Assembly (NCBI GenBank): GCA_013399115.1
Contig: VXAA01000086.1
Location: 857,191-921,190, forward strand
Origin: Anseranas semipalmata
Lineage: Eukaryota; Chordata; Aves; Anseriformes; Anseranatidae
Direction: 5' to 3'
Length of the DNA: 64,000 bases
The notes below the pieces were generated by a model. That model was not told the origin of the DNA, made no database searches, and was given only the letters and a program-made list of their open reading frames with translations. Below are positions 35,620-48,989 of this stretch, in pieces. The position numbers were made by a program, and so were the translations under genes. The stretch's first letter is position 1, and each line of letters starts with the position of its first letter.

Positions 35620-37000
35620 TCCCTTCAGTGCTGCCTTGCGAGCCAGCCACACTTGTGCCCGAAGGACACCGCTCCCCCCTACCACCGCCCGCTCCCAGCG
35701 CTGTGCCGAGCACCTGCGTTGCCCCGGCCGCCCCTGCCCGGACCCCGCCTCGCCGCCGCCCCCCGNNNNNNNNNNNNNNNNNNNNNNNNNNNNNNNNNNN
35801 NNNNNNNNNNNNNNNNNNNNNNNNNNNNNNNNNNNNNNNNNNNNNNNNNNNNNNNNNNNNNNNNNNNNNNNNNNNNNNNNNNNNNNNNNNNNNNNNNNNN
35901 NNNNNNNNNNNNNNNNNNNNNNNNNNNNNNNNNNNNNNNNNNNNNNNNNNNNNNNNNNNNNNNNNNNNNNNNNNNNNNNNNNNNNNNNNNNNNNNNNNNN
36001 NNNNNNNNNNNNNNNNNNNNNNNNNNNNNNNNNNNNNNNNNNNNNNNNNNNNNNNNNNNNNNNNNNNNNNNNNNNNNNNNNNNNNNNNNNNNNNNNNNNN
36101 NNNNNNNNNNNNNNNNNNNNNNNNNNNNNNNNNNNNNNNNNNNNNNNNNNNNNNNNNNNNNNNNNNNNNNNNNNNNNNNNNNNNNNNNNNNNNNNNNNNN
36201 NNNNNNNNNNNNNNNNNNNNNNNNNNNNNNNNNNNNNNNNNNNNNNNNNNNNNNNNNNNNNNNNNNNNNNNNNNNNNNNNNNNNNNNNNNNNNNNNNNNN
36301 NNNNNNNNNNNNNNNNNNNNNNNNNNNNNNNNNNNNNNNNNNNNNNNNNNNNNNNNNNNNNNNNNNNNNNNNNNNNNNNNNNNNNNNNNNNNNNNNNNNN
36401 NNNNNNNNNNNNNNNNNNNNNNNNNNNNNNNNNNNNNNNNNNNNNNNNNNNNNNNNNNNNNNNNNNNNNNNNNNNNNNNNNNNNNNNNNNNNNNNNNNNN
36501 NNNNNNNNNNNNNNNNNNNNNNNNNNNNNNNNNNNNNNNNNNNNNNNNNNNNNNNNNNNNNNNNNNNNNNNNNNNNNNNNNNNNNNNNNNNNNNNNNNNN
36601 NNNNNNNNNNNNNNNNNNNNNNNNNNNNNNNNNNNNNNNNNNNNNNNNNNNNNNNNNNNNNNNNNNNNNNNNNNNNNNNNNNNNNNNNNNNNNNNNNNNN
36701 NNNNNNNNNNNNNNNNNNNNNNNNNNNNNNNNNNNNNNNCCTCGCGCAGGCCCGCGCCTGCGCTCCCCGGGCGGGGCCGGCACGGGACGCGCGGGAGCTG
36801 AGCGCGGAGCCAAGCGGCCGCCCGGCCGCTGCCCCCCGCTTTGTCTCGAGGTCACCCCTCGGGTGGCGTCCGCGCGCAAGACAAGCAGCCCGCGGGTACC
36901 GGCTTCCCTGCCCCCAGCGCGTAACCGCCGGGCGGGAGTCACAGCGACTGCCAGGGCCACGTGCATTCGCTCTGAGCCCTCGGTTGTGCAGGAGCTTGAA
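35620..37000. promoter_or_regulatory. PHYHIPL: CpG island, probable PHYHIPL promoter
   Basis: The sequence changes abruptly from AT-rich to very GC- and CpG-rich at about 35620, and back to ordinary composition by about 37.0 kb. The middle is missing (gap at 35766-36739). Visible promoter-like sites are an Sp1-type GGGCGGGG at 36769-36776 and an E-box CACGTG at 36958-36963. A CpG island upstream of exons 2-5 of a brain gene whose first exon is otherwise missing is the best candidate for the transcription start of PHYHIPL on the minus strand. I saw no piece of the N-terminal protein in either visible flank. A second, divergent transcript on the + strand is possible but unsupported. Confidence 0.7.
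35766..36739. other. Assembly gap (974 N)
   Basis: An unbroken run of N within the CpG island. Open frames drawn across it on either strand are artefacts of the missing bases. The missing PHYHIPL exon 1 is probably here. The true gap length may differ from the number of N. Confidence 0.97.
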
Positions 37001-38035
37001 GGAAATACCATCCAGTGCCGAACTGCTAAAACACGGAAAGCCGGCAGACGGCTATGCACGGCAGGACAGGGTACAAGAACCACTTGCTTCGGGCTACCTT
37101 CCCTGCACACTTCCCTCGTGCTCTCCCGAGAAGCGCGCTCCTTGTTTAGCAGGGAGCAGAATTCCACCTCAGCTAACAGTTTCAGGAACAAGAACAGGGC
37201 TGGAAAAGGAGAAAACTGAATTTGAGAGCAATAGGAGAAGAAACTAAAACGCTGACAGCACTGCACCACTTGTGTGTACAGCTCAGCTCCCCCCTCACCG
37301 CGGGCCCACGGTGGAGATGAAGGAGGAACCTCTGGGCTGCGGAAGCGCAGCGTGCCTTCCCAGTTTACAGGCCCAATCTGGGACCAAGCCAGTCATGCTT
37401 AGATGGCGCTACCTGCCCCCACGTAAACCGGCTTCAGTCCATTTCCTACCTCACAGCACAACAAACGCTCCTGGCACCTCTTTGCTGTTTCACCAAACCA
37501 AAATTGGCAGCATTTGGCTGCTGCTGAATTACCCCAGTGGGTTGCCCACAGGCCCCTGGCAGCCCTGTGGCAGCGATGTCTCTGGCCAGTATTGCCTGCC
37601 GGCAGGCCTGAGGCACTCCTAGAGCTCCTGTTCCCCACCCAGGCCTCCCCCACTGCGCCCTTCCTGATCTGACACGGGAGCAAGCTCCGTGCACAGTCAA
37701 ATGTTTGTCACCCAGGGGTGGCTTTCCACTGGACTTTGGGATCATCCTGTTCTTTATGATGGCTTCTAGGGACACTAAGCTGAGGAAATGAGCTCTGGCA
37801 TTATCTTTCACAAAGCCACTGCCAAGGGCTGCTGTCTGGGAGAAAGGAACGGATTTTAGGAGCCCTGACTTACACGGCACCTTCAAAGGTCCGTCGTGCA
37901 GCATAGGAAGAAAGCGCAATGCTGAGCACCCTTCCTGCACCATCTCCTCGTTGCTCCCTCCCTCCCTCGCTCATCTATTTTCTGCTCCTCTTTGTCTCTC
38001 TGCTGTTTTTTCACCTCAAATGAAAATGTGTGAAG

Positions 38036-38160
38036 AAGGGTCAGGCAGAGGAAAAATGAAGTGAGTGGGAAGGAAACCTAAAGGAAGAGAAAATGAAAAG
38101 GAAACAATAACAGACAGGGAGGGAGTGTGAGTCAATGGGGAGGGGAAGGGAGAGGAATAT
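38036..38160. repeat. Purine-rich low-complexity tract
   Basis: About 125 bp of + strand sequence dominated by G and A (GGGAAGG, AGGAAGAG, GGGAGGGAG, GGGGAGGGGAAGGG). The G-runs near 38118-38153 could form unusual structure. Confidence 0.6.
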
Positions 38161-39164
38161 ATGAATGAACACACAGACAGAACGAGGACAAATGTAGAAT
38201 CTGGGAGGGAAGCAATGAAAGTGGGTGAGACTGCATTCATCAGGTTTTAATTTTGGCTCTGACAAGCATTCATTCCTAGCATAGAAGCAAATCCTTCCTA
38301 CTCAATATTGCAACTGTTCTTAGCACACCGTCATCTCCTACAGAAGGCTGGATAATTTCCTTCTTTGAAGACGGTGTGTTTAGTCTCTCAGCCTTATGTT
38401 CACGGTCGTTCCTTTCCACAAACACAAAAGCGGCAGACTTCAGCAGCTCAGGCAATCGTGTTACTTATTTGCTACAACATTACATAAAGTCCATTTCAAG
38501 CAGACACTGATGTTGAATACTGAGAGAATTCCCATTTTACTCTCTCTGCCTCTATTTCATACACCCTTTTCTCCTCTACTTTTATTTTGTGCTAGTGAGA
38601 TCAGGTTTTTAAGAACGGATGGATTTTGCATAGATCTTTGAAAGCAGACAGCCTTGGGGGTGTTCTCATTCCTCCAAGGCCTCTCATTTCTCAGCTGCCT
38701 TTTAGCAGTAACTTCTGGCTGAAATACCTCTATTTATCTCCCCAAACCACCACACTTTTTTGAAGAAAAGACTAGTTAGTGCACAAATACTGCCAGACTT
38801 CTGTGGAACGATGCCACAGAGAAAGCTATTCCGCAGCTTTGCCCTTCCAAAGCATGAAACAAGCTAGACCTGCCTGCGACAGCTTTTTGCAGAGTCACTC
38901 TTCAGACATGCTTCCTTCAGCTGAGAGCTATTCCCATCACCTGGGCTAGGCATACACACTTTTTAAAGCTCAAATTTCTCCCAGATTTTATTCCATTTAC
39001 TGTATTGGAATCACTCTGTGATTTCCTAGGTATTTCAGTCTCAAGGCACACAGTCCTATCCTAGTGTTCCTCTTATCTGAAAGAACTGTACGCTTTGCTT
39101 GTCTCCTGAACAAGGAATAGCATTATCTGAGGCACAAATTACATTTGTGCTAAAGGATGACAGA

Positions 39165-39335
39165 GCCTCAGCCTATAATCAGAAAGTTTATTCTGAGATG
39201 GATTATCCCTGACAGCGTTTAGCAAAAAATGTCACATATCACACATGTGGGTCAACATTATGTAATGGGAAGCCTGCCAATTGCAGCAGAACATGAGACA
39301 ACAAAGTGTCATGTGTTTAGAACTGCAAAAGCTTG
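39165..39335. promoter_or_regulatory. Candidate regulatory block
   Basis: Unique, balanced sequence with a GGATTA (Otx/Pitx-type) word at about 39201 and several CACATGTG/CATGTG E-box-like words (39241-39320). No open frame. Inferred from texture only. Confidence 0.2.
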
Positions 39336-41744
39336 CAAAGAATTTGCCACACCACCACCCTTTAGCAATTTCAACATTAGGTAAGTAGCGTATTAGCAGT
39401 TTCTGTCGTTCAACAAGAGTGTATCTGTTATTACAGCAACCCTGTGCAAGCAGAGAGAAGCAGCATTTTCCAACACGTTATGTGTACCAGGACACATGAG
39501 CTGTGACACACACCTCTTGCGGGGCCAGGTTCAGCAGCCTCGGCTCTCCTGCCTTAGCCTAGCACTCACAGCCCCCAGGCGGGGCACCGAGGTCTTGCTG
39601 CAGGGCTGCCACGTACAGCAGGCGGGCAGAGAGCCATCCAGCTGGGGAGGCGTGCAGCTTCTTTCCTAGAAGCCACGACCTTACTCAAACCATAAATGCA
39701 AGAGGAAAGGGTGCTGCGTGCTCCCCTCCTTCCCGCAAACAAAACCACGCACCGACAAAGTTTGGTCCTGCCTCTGTCCTCTTAGCACTCCATTCTGGGA
39801 AAACTGCTTCACAGCAGCAGAGCACAGCGCAGAGCAGTAAGGCAACCGAATTGTCCTTATTTGAAAACACTTCTGCAGTTCGCACTAGCAGGTTTTTATT
39901 TGAGAGTTAAAAAAGAAACCTCCCTTCTCAGACTTCAGCAAGACTCAGAGTTCCAGCCATTCCTTCCCACTTGGAAATAAAAAAGACTTGTGTTATTGCT
40001 CAATGGACTGTGGAAACAGAAGGCAGAAAGGCTACAGGCATGGTTTTCAGAAAAGAAAAACAAGGGAGCGAAAAAGGCAGCCCTTTGTTTCTATTAATAT
40101 GTCACTTTTGAGAAGAGCAGAACATTAAAGGACGGAAACATGGAAGAGTCAAAAATAGTATCCAGCATTTGGGGTCAGTCCTAATAGGAACATTGACTAA
40201 ACTTAGCAATTAACTCCTGAAGTTTCATGGAAAAAACACTTTGCAATTTCACGGTCATTCTTTGTCTTTAGTGGACCTTCCAGTGTTTCAGCATGCAAAG
40301 GCACATACTTGCAAAGGACTGTGTGCAAGATACTCTTGAAATACCATAGCACTGAAGTAAAGTCCACACAGTAGTGACAGGAAGACAAAAAAAGATTTAA
40401 GACCCTTTAGTGAAAGCTGCAACTGTGTGGAGTTAACGCGCAGTGTGACACAGCTTCCTTTTCTACACTGAGAAGGACGGTGATGTATGACAATTTGGCA
40501 CGCTAGGCATGGTATCTCACTGGGAACCTCTTTGCTTTTTCTCAGCATAGCAAGAGCCTCCTCAAATGCTCAAGACAGGGAGGGCGATGGCACGGGTCCC
40601 CCTTTTTTCTCTGGGAAAATCCGAGGCAGAACAGCAGTGTGTGCCTGTCAGCTCCTGAGCGAGTCTTTCGCACTGTCCCCCCCTCTCCACAAAGGCAACC
40701 GTTGCAACCAGGCACCCTGGCACTAATCCTGCAGCCAGGCTGCAGCTCTCGGAAGGGGCTCTGCCGGCTGGTTTCTGCTCTGACATTGCTTGCAATGCTG
40801 GGAAGCCCTCACGGCTTCTGGGAACTGTCCAGTGGGATATACACAACAGTTCGTACATCTCAAAATGTCTCTTCTCTGTCAGGAAGGCTTCATTGCAGCA
40901 ATTGCATTCAGTTCATGCATTCAGGCTTTTCTTGCAAGGCCATAAAGCATACTATAAAACACCAAAGATACAATTCTGAGGTAATCTTGTGACTTGTGGT
41001 GCCAGGGGATCCACTCATGAATCTGTTTTTTTGTATAGCATGGCATGGAACAGCATCTGTGTGGGGAAAGCTAGTCTGCTACTCCCTCAGGCGAGCAGCC
41101 AGTCAGCGTGAGAAAAGGCAGCCTGGGGGATATGTGACAGAGAGTCACAAAAGCACGAGTAGCACAGACGGGGTAGCCAAAGCCTGACTGTTTTGCAAGT
41201 CTCCCAGTACAAATATTAGAGGGTGTCAAACACAGTTAACAGCAACCAGCTTCAAAACAAACAGAAGGAGGTGGTACTTCACTCGATGCTTATTAGACTT
41301 GTAGAGCTTCTTATCAAAGGAGATTGTCAATGCTGAAAGTTTGCATTGGTTCAAGAAGAGGCTAGAAAAATTCAGGGGAAAGAAATCCTTCAGAGTTACC
41401 AAATGCACAAGTGATTCAGGGTCCCTTAGCTGAAAACGATTAGAGTCTGGGGAAGAGTTACTGAAGAGAAGTATATGTGCTTGTCCTGCTCTTCACCTTC
41501 TCTAAACATCCATTTACAACCATTGCTGAAGACGGGGAACTGTGCGTGGTAGATCTTTGGTCTGACCCAGCACAATCAAGGAAATGCTCTGGTACCTACC
41601 CCTTCATTCCTCATTCCCCACCCCATCCCCATTCATAATAAACACTTCTAAGTATGGAGCTCTCCAACTGTATCATCTGGGTCTGCAATTTCCAACCTAC
41701 TCAGAGCACTGGAAACAGTTAAAAGAAAATGTTCCTTCAGATTA

Positions 41745-41965
41745 ACAAAAAGGTATCAAGCAAATTATCATTTTATTAACGCTATTTATGCTGCTGCTTT
41801 CTGAATTTCAGTTTTCTGATCTGCTTTATAAAGCCCAAATAAGCATTTAAGAAAAACAAATTCTGTCACAGATGACTATAACGTATTTGTGGCTTCATAA
41901 AATTTATTTGTTGCCTAATGGGTACAAAGTACTGTTAATGTTTGGCATTATCAATTATTTATTTG
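41745..41965. promoter_or_regulatory. Candidate regulatory block (AT-rich, homeobox-like words)
   Basis: Contains TTTTATTAACGC, TTTATAAAGC, AATTTATTTG, GTTAATG and TCAATTATTTATTTGC. Such clusters are common in vertebrate enhancers but also occur by chance in AT-rich DNA. Confidence 0.18.
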
Positions 41966-44900
41966 CCTTTCTTTAAGTTTAGCCTCACTTTATTAGATCT
42001 GTAGTATCTCTAGAGAACAACTAGAACCTTTTATATTCCCTCTCTCCTCTGTGCTGTTAATCATTCTCCTTCCTTTAGCATCATTTTCACATTTAATTAG
42101 TGCTTTATCCTCCATATATTGGACCATATCTTGACCTTTAAAGGATACTACTGAGTGCATATCCCTGAAAATGCTGACTGCTATTCAGGTTTAATTTCTG
42201 TCTACAGTTCAGTGGCCAGCTTGTGATACCTTTAAACGAATTTTAGCCCAAGCTGACTTGATTTGGTATTTCCCTTAAGAAATTGTGCGACAGAGCATCA
42301 AATGCCTCTGTAAAAGCCTTGATGCTACTCTGTACTCTACTAACCCATCATCATCTTAAAAAAAATACGGACAGAGGAACTTTCTAATTTGCATGGCTTG
42401 GTTTACTGTAGTACACCTGTGTCACATCTTGGTCTCATCATACTATTCACCTCCATATGAATAAATTTTCTCCTGCTTTCGTATTTATACTATTACTTTC
42501 AATCTCGAACCATGCTCTTAAAACAATAGTTTCCATAGTTACTCTTAATTCAATTTTTAAAGACTGTGACATGCTGATACTTTATTAGTCTCCCCAAACC
42601 TCCTCAATTCCCTGTGGTATTTTAACAACTAGCTGTTCTATCAGTTCTATAAATACCCAAAGGGACACCTCCGCTATATTTGTTCAAGTGATGATATTTC
42701 ATTATGTATTTCTTAGTTACTTTTTCCCAGCAGTTCACAATTACATCAATGATTTCTTAACCAAGCCATTATTCAAAGTTTAATCCCCTTCCCAATAAAC
42801 TTCATGGCAAAAGTCCAATTAGTTTTAGTGGGAATAAGAACTGGTCCCAAAATTTATCTCCCTATTACAAATTAATTACCATTAGCATTTTCTTGGTAAA
42901 GTCATTTTACTGTACTGTGCCTTCAGGACTTACAACAGTCTCTTCATATTATCTTTAACCTCTTGGCAACTTTTTCAGTGTATTCTCTGGCTGTCCCCAT
43001 TTTGCTCATGTGCACTAGACTTGGAATGGAAAAGCCTGTTTTGGTGGCCCTCCAGTTCTCAGTTTCCAGTGCAGTTAATATTTTACTTTTACTTGCTTAA
43101 GCAGCCCACAGTGACCAATTCCTCTCTTTGGTGTTTCCCATTTTCATTGGAATAAGATACATTTCTGCTGGCTTTCCATTACAGTATCTTCTAGTGTCTT
43201 TCCCCCTGCCCTTCCCCTTTCCACAAGGGATTTTCATGATTATCTGGAATGATCCTGTGCATTAGATTTTCCTCATAGTACTACATCCCTTCATTGGATG
43301 ACATCAACACTATTTAAAGACAGCCACGCAGGAGGTAATACATAATGAATAAAGAGAGTCTAAGTGACTGGTTCTTCAATGTCATCTACTGATCTAGCTT
43401 TTGTATAACTACAGAGCTTTATGATTTTTTCTTTTGTATAGGCACAGAAGATGGTCATTCCAGATTAATGCTGGTGCCTGCCAGCTTTTGTACCATCGAG
43501 ATCTACTATGACTGAGGTGATGTAGCAAGACAGGAAAGACATCGTTGTCTTGTCCCCCACTGCTACCATACAACAAGCTAATTAACTGCTAAGGAAACAG
43601 AAGGAAAATTATGCTAAATGAATGAGAAGAAGACACCCAGACATTCCCTCTCCTTGGCTCAGAGCCTAGATGCGTAGTGAGACTAGTCTTGTATTTCACT
43701 CACTTGACTCATAGTCACTTACTACAAGCTCTTGATTATTTAACTGTGAGACCCACAATTAGAATTTCACAAAGAAATACATTAGAAGGAGCAATCAAGA
43801 GCTGTGTTTTACGTGTTTTTGCTCTGGTAGGAACGTATGCACACTTCTGCGGCCATGTACAGGCAGATAAGATAGGAAGAGCATACAAACAGACAATAAA
43901 GTGACCATTAGTTTATAGCATTGTCTTAACATTCACCAACATTTTAATGAAACCATGCTCTGCTCTGAACAACGTCTTATCACCATTACTTGTGTTCTGA
44001 ATATATGGCAGCCCTACAGTGTGTTATTTATTTGCATTATAGCAATCCTTACAGATCTCCAGTTGCTGTTCATATGCAGTGCCCCAGAGCGCTTAGAATT
44101 GGTGGAGAGATCATAGCATTGTAAGCCTTGAAAATCACAAGACTGACTCCAAAACCAGACTGCTCCTGGTTCTTAGACAAGGCTGCACAGGATAGCTGCA
44201 GAGGCCGATGTTATCCTAAGGAGCTTATTTGCCTCAAGATCTTTCCACAGCCAGTGTGGAGTGGCAAACTCCTCTACAGCATGTCTCCTCCACAAGAGCT
44301 CGTTGTAGGTGCTCTCAGTTGCCCCAGAAGAAGTGCTTTCTCTGGATTCTACAGGAAGCTGAGGGAGAAAAGCATCCTGAGGCTAAAGCCAGTCTTTGTG
44401 CATGCCCCCTAGATTATTATTATATGTTTGTAACAGGTACAAACTCTGATAATCTGCAGGATACTCTGCAATGGGAAACGACAACAGCAAACATGTGGCC
44501 AGAACTCCCTCCTAGGCTAACGTTAGCCCCCGTAAAAGCCTCTCACCTCCTTGTCCGAAGTTCAGGCAGCTTAATATACATGCCACGCTCCCAGGGACGG
44601 TGCTGGCTGCAAAGCAGAGCAAGCAGCCATTTGTCCAGGCACAGCTGTTGCCTGATGACAGAGGTCTGACAGTGGCTCCTGTGTGATGGAGCGCGGGTCT
44701 GCTTTCAGACGTGTCTGACCACTGCTTATCTGTGACCTGCTGAACTCGCACCAAAAGCTCATCATATGTAAATTTGTTTTCTCTAATTTCCTCTCTTTCT
44801 TCCATTAATTGCTAACCTGGAATCTTGCATAAGCTTTTTTCTTTTTTTTTAAACCTAATTTACTACAGTTATTTCTCTGTTTTCCCCTTTTGGTATCAGT

Positions 44901-47900
44901 ATTTTTCTTCTTACATCTTTCTCAGTTTTCTCCATTTTTAGTCTAACTTCATCTACTGCCATCTGTCTCACTGCCAACTTCTGATTAATATATCTCCACA
45001 TAAATTCAATTTAGCCATGGATGGTAATTTTTTAGGTTTCAACACATGACATCCACCTGGTCATTTCTGGGGTGGGGAGGAGAAATGCGGTAGAGAATAG
45101 CAAAAAAGCAAAAAATTGCTTTCCTTGTTGATAATTTTTTTAGTGAAATTAAATTTACTGCTGTCTTGTCCTTAGCATGACTATTTACAGTACCAGCCAC
45201 TAGACAAGAAAGCTGTCTCCATGGATTTTATCAGTCCCATAACATATTCCTTGTCATGCTGTGGAGATACGAATCTGTGCATATACGCAACAGGAAAGTT
45301 TTAGAATAGCAGATCAACAAAAGTAACCATGTAAGGTGGAGCTATACGGCGTTCTGGAGTTTAAATGCTAGCCACCTAGATTAGTTCCACCATTTTGCAT
45401 AGGCAATAGCTACGCTGCTACAGTTTATTTCCTTATTTTTTTTTAGAACATTCACTACCCTTTTAAACATGTTCTATAGTTGTAGCTCCTTCAAATTAAT
45501 GTAGAGGTTCTGCCAGCCCAATTATACGCACGTCTAAAGTGATACAGCTAATGTCATACAAAAACTGAGCACAGAAAACCCCTTAATTTCTATGTACCAC
45601 TAAACAACACCTACCAGGAATGAATTAGCCCTGGTATTAAGATAATACTGAAGCCTGTGTGTATTTTGGGAGCAGAGCCAAATGTTCATTCATAGCCAAA
45701 ACTCTAGAAACATATTACTACTACCTGTGTGTTTACGTTCATAAAATGTATTCAAGCAAAGTTATTCAGAAAAGACAGATATGGCACAGAGTAAGCCTAA
45801 GGAGAGGTGGAAAACTGAAATTCTTTAACACCGATCAAGTACTACTCACATTTGCCTAACAGTGCAACAGAAATGATGCCAGTGGCACTACATTACATCC
45901 AAATCCTCCATGCTCTGCAGACAGTTTGAGACCTGAGCACAAATGCTCTGCCATGACTTTTTATCATCTCCCCTGTGGTTTTGTTCTTTCTTGAAGTTGA
46001 ATAATGTATCACTATAAACTTGGGAGAGCAACTGAAGTATACATCAAGCTAAGTCCAAGGGTTAATGAGATTAGCAGGTATCAGACCCATAGGCTATCTA
46101 TAGCCTGACCACTAAGTCTCATGCCCTCGGGAGTTAATAACAGGGCTATCACAACCATCAAAAATGCATATGACTTGCTCAACTGCGAGCAAGCCTTCCT
46201 GCTTCCAGCACAGCAGGAGAAATGTGTCTGAGAGAAATCTAACAGCGACTAATTCAGGGAGAAAAACCAGGAAGGGGTTCCAAGATGTTTTCAGGGCTTT
46301 TCCCCATGCTTAGGAGGAATAAGGGATGCTTACTGACAACTGAGACACACACTCGGAAGCCCAGCTGTGAAAGCAAAGGTTGCTCCTCCCACCCCTCTCA
46401 CCAGGTAGCTCAAAACTGCCTTCTTAATTAAAACTTGCAAAAAAATTATATATATAAAAAAAAAAAAAAGTGGCGAACCCGATAGCTAACATGATGAAAA
46501 ACAAGCTATCTGGAGCTTGGTTTTGTTTTGGTGCACAGTACTTCAGCATTTGAAACCTTGCCATCTAGAACTTCTGGGAACAGTGTTACCAGCAAGCAAT
46601 ATTAAATAGCAGACAGTTTGGGCAAAGATGCTCACCCCAATGTGCGGCTGTTTAGTTACAGAACGCAAACGCCTGGGAGGTGCCAGGAGTGTCAACGCAG
46701 AAATAGGAACACGCAGTAGGGTTAGACTACAGTTGTTCTGGGGTTTTCAGCACTCATTAAAATGACTGCCTGACAGTACTTCTAAATGGAAATATTATGC
46801 GAGCTTCTGCAAACTGTGAACTCCTCTTGGAGTAAAGCCTTCTGCCTGTATCTTGGTGGCAAAAACACATTATGGACAAATATATTCAGATTGAAATAGA
46901 TCATGCAGACAGTTTTAGAGAGAATGTATGGTCTTAGCCTGTTTTCTCATTTTGGATTTCTCCACCCTCTCTAGGGACAGTGGTCTGAACTCCTCAAACA
47001 TTCACTGACCTAAACAGAAAATTGCTTGTCTCAAAACACAGCTGAGCAGAGCAGCCAGCTGCCTCGCCTTCAGCCAGTTGTTCCCAAGCCAGGGTTGCAA
47101 TCCCACGTGCAGCTGCAAGGGAGGCAACTGAGAGTGGGGTCAGTTCTCCAGCTCGTCGTGTGATGGTTCCACAGGCCATGGGAGCAAAAACTTGGCTACA
47201 ACAATGGTCAGGAGTATCTTCTTTCACTGCTTTTAAATTGTTTTCTCCTCTTCCTCCCCCTCAATCATGGAGTCTTATTACTGCTTGATGCATCTGAACC
47301 CTAAGGCAAAGTTTTCAGCACTGGGCACACTCCTGCTGAGAGAGTTTCCTATGAATTATAAAGTCAGGGCATTCTAGTAGTACATCTATTCCCTTCCCTC
47401 AGGCTGTCTTCATGAACGTTTGTTCATCTTGAAATGATGGTACACTAAGAAGTCATTTAAGCTCTTAAGCTCCCCTGATATCATGTCGCAACTTGAAGGC
47501 GAACAACCAAAAGGGGAGAAGGAGAATGCTTGGAAAAGTGAAAAAACAGAAACTATAGTCACAAACATCTCTGCTGTTGCTGCAGCTGCCTTTGAAAGAA
47601 AAGATCACTCCCCGCGCAGGTAAAACATAACAGTATGTTTCGCTATATCACTCGTAACAACCTTTGATTCAGTCCAACATTTCTGTAGCCAAAAGATTAT
47701 TGCTGTGGCCTCCTCCTTGCAGGGGAGTTTGGGAAGGCGAACTGGCATATAGGAATTCCCTCCACAGGCACCCTTCTAGAGACTGTATAGGAGACGCAAA
47801 TATCAAGTCCTCTGTTGTGGGAGGACTGTTGTCTATTTCTGACAAACAGAATACCATTCTGAGAGAGATGTAGCTTAAAAAAATATTTTTTCCTGTCATT

Positions 47901-48089
47901 ACTACCAGCAGCATTGGCAGCCTTTACAACACTCTTGTGTTTCAAAGAAAACATTACCACGTGAATGCTAGCTGGGCACTTCCATAAAGGCTAGTAAACA
48001 CATTTCTTACACCTTAGATCACATCTTCCAGGCCTGCTGGATACCGGGGGGCTTTGCACAAGTCACTTGTAATGTTCTACCTGCTAACT

Positions 48090-48960
48090 ACAGAGCAGAC
48101 AAACGCTGGCGGGCTGGGCTGGAGCTGCAGGCACACAGCGCTTGCTGTGCTCGCTTCAGCAGCGTAGCATTGCTCCCCTTTCTCTCATGCCCTCTGCCAC
48201 ACGCCAACAAGCGAGCAGGAGCATGGAAGCAGCTGACCGCTTCTGATGCCAAGGTGCACTGTGACAGGCTGTGCTTGCCAGCTCTTCTCAAAGGAAAGGA
48301 GAAAGCAATGTTCCCCTCTGCCTTGGGCGAGGGCAGAGGGAAGGAAGGGGAGAGGAAGCTGCTCTCTGTGTTCTTTGTCTTCTCGTGGGAGCTAAGCAGA
48401 GGAAGCCAGATATGAGTAAACGTATGGACATCAGACCACAGCAGGCTGTCCCCTTCCACACCACACAGCAGTTACAGCAGTGTTGTCAGAGCCTCAAAGC
48501 CAGCTCCCGATGCTGAGCCCTCACGGTCTGGGCTTGAAGGCACAGGAGCCCTGTGCACTTCCCCTCCGGGGCACAGCGCAGCGGCTGCGACAGCCGAGGA
48601 AGCTCGCGCACCACCGAGGTGCTCCCAAGGCCTCTTTGTCCTTCTCCTCCCCAAAGCACATTTCTCCTGCTTGCTCTCTTTGCTTACCGGTGCTTTCTGG
48701 GGGAAAGAGAAAAAGCAAGAACAAGTGGCACGTGTAACTTTCCATTCTGGGGGATGACGCAGCACGGCAGCAGGGCTCTGCTCTGCAGCCACGCGCAGGT
48801 CACGCTCCCCTCCACGAGGACAGATTGGGGCACACTGAGAAACTGGGACTCTTAGGGGCAAGGAGACTTCAGCTTGGTATGCACATTGCAACAGCGTACC
48901 CCTCCTCACGCTGCCCTAGCTCCGGGTCTGTGGGGTCCCTGAGCCACGGGAGGCCAGCGG
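48090..48960. other. GC-rich, moderately CpG-rich patch
   Basis: Base composition rises clearly above the surroundings, with CpG clusters at about 48540-48620 and 48770-48830. Open frames overlap on both strands (48088-48909), which is expected of GC-rich DNA with few stops; none matches a known family. It could be a weak promoter or enhancer island next to the regulatory-like block at 48990-49260. Confidence 0.4.
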
Positions 48961-48989
48961 AGGGAATGGACTCCAACATTTGCGTCATT

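Larger units (their letters stand above)
37001..48089. other. Non-coding DNA upstream of PHYHIPL
   Basis: No recognisable gene, RNA gene or repeat family was found. The stretch holds a purine-rich tract at 38036-38160, two blocks of possible regulatory character (39165-39335 and 41745-41965), scattered homopolymers (for example A13 near 46458) and many short chance open frames. The open frames at 37446-37943, 40562-40858 and 44512-44805 were translated and compared with families I know, without a match. Confidence 0.6.

Noticed and set aside
36999..37022. TACCATCC near the CpG island as a possible exon 1 donor on the minus strand
   Set aside because: The upstream minus-strand codons do not give the expected acidic/Arg end (DRD-G) of PHYHIPL exon 1.
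35511..37269. Open frames of several hundred codons on both strands across 35.5-37.3 kb
   Set aside because: They exist only because the 974 N give no stop codons; the flanking residues match no protein and are GC-driven.
44512..44805. Minus-strand open frame starting MEEREEIRENKFTYDELL
   Set aside because: The start looks protein-like, but the remainder is Cys/Ser/Gly-rich without a domain, there is no splice structure or promoter, and I know no related family.
48143..48163. GTGCTCGCTTCAGCAGC resembles the 5' end of U6 snRNA
   Set aside because: Similarity ends after about 17 bases; the rest of U6, including the ACAGAGA region and the 3' T run, is absent, and no upstream promoter elements are visible.
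48088..48909. Several open frames of 70-145 codons on both strands
   Set aside because: They overlap each other in a GC-rich patch and show no domain, splice or codon pattern of a real gene.
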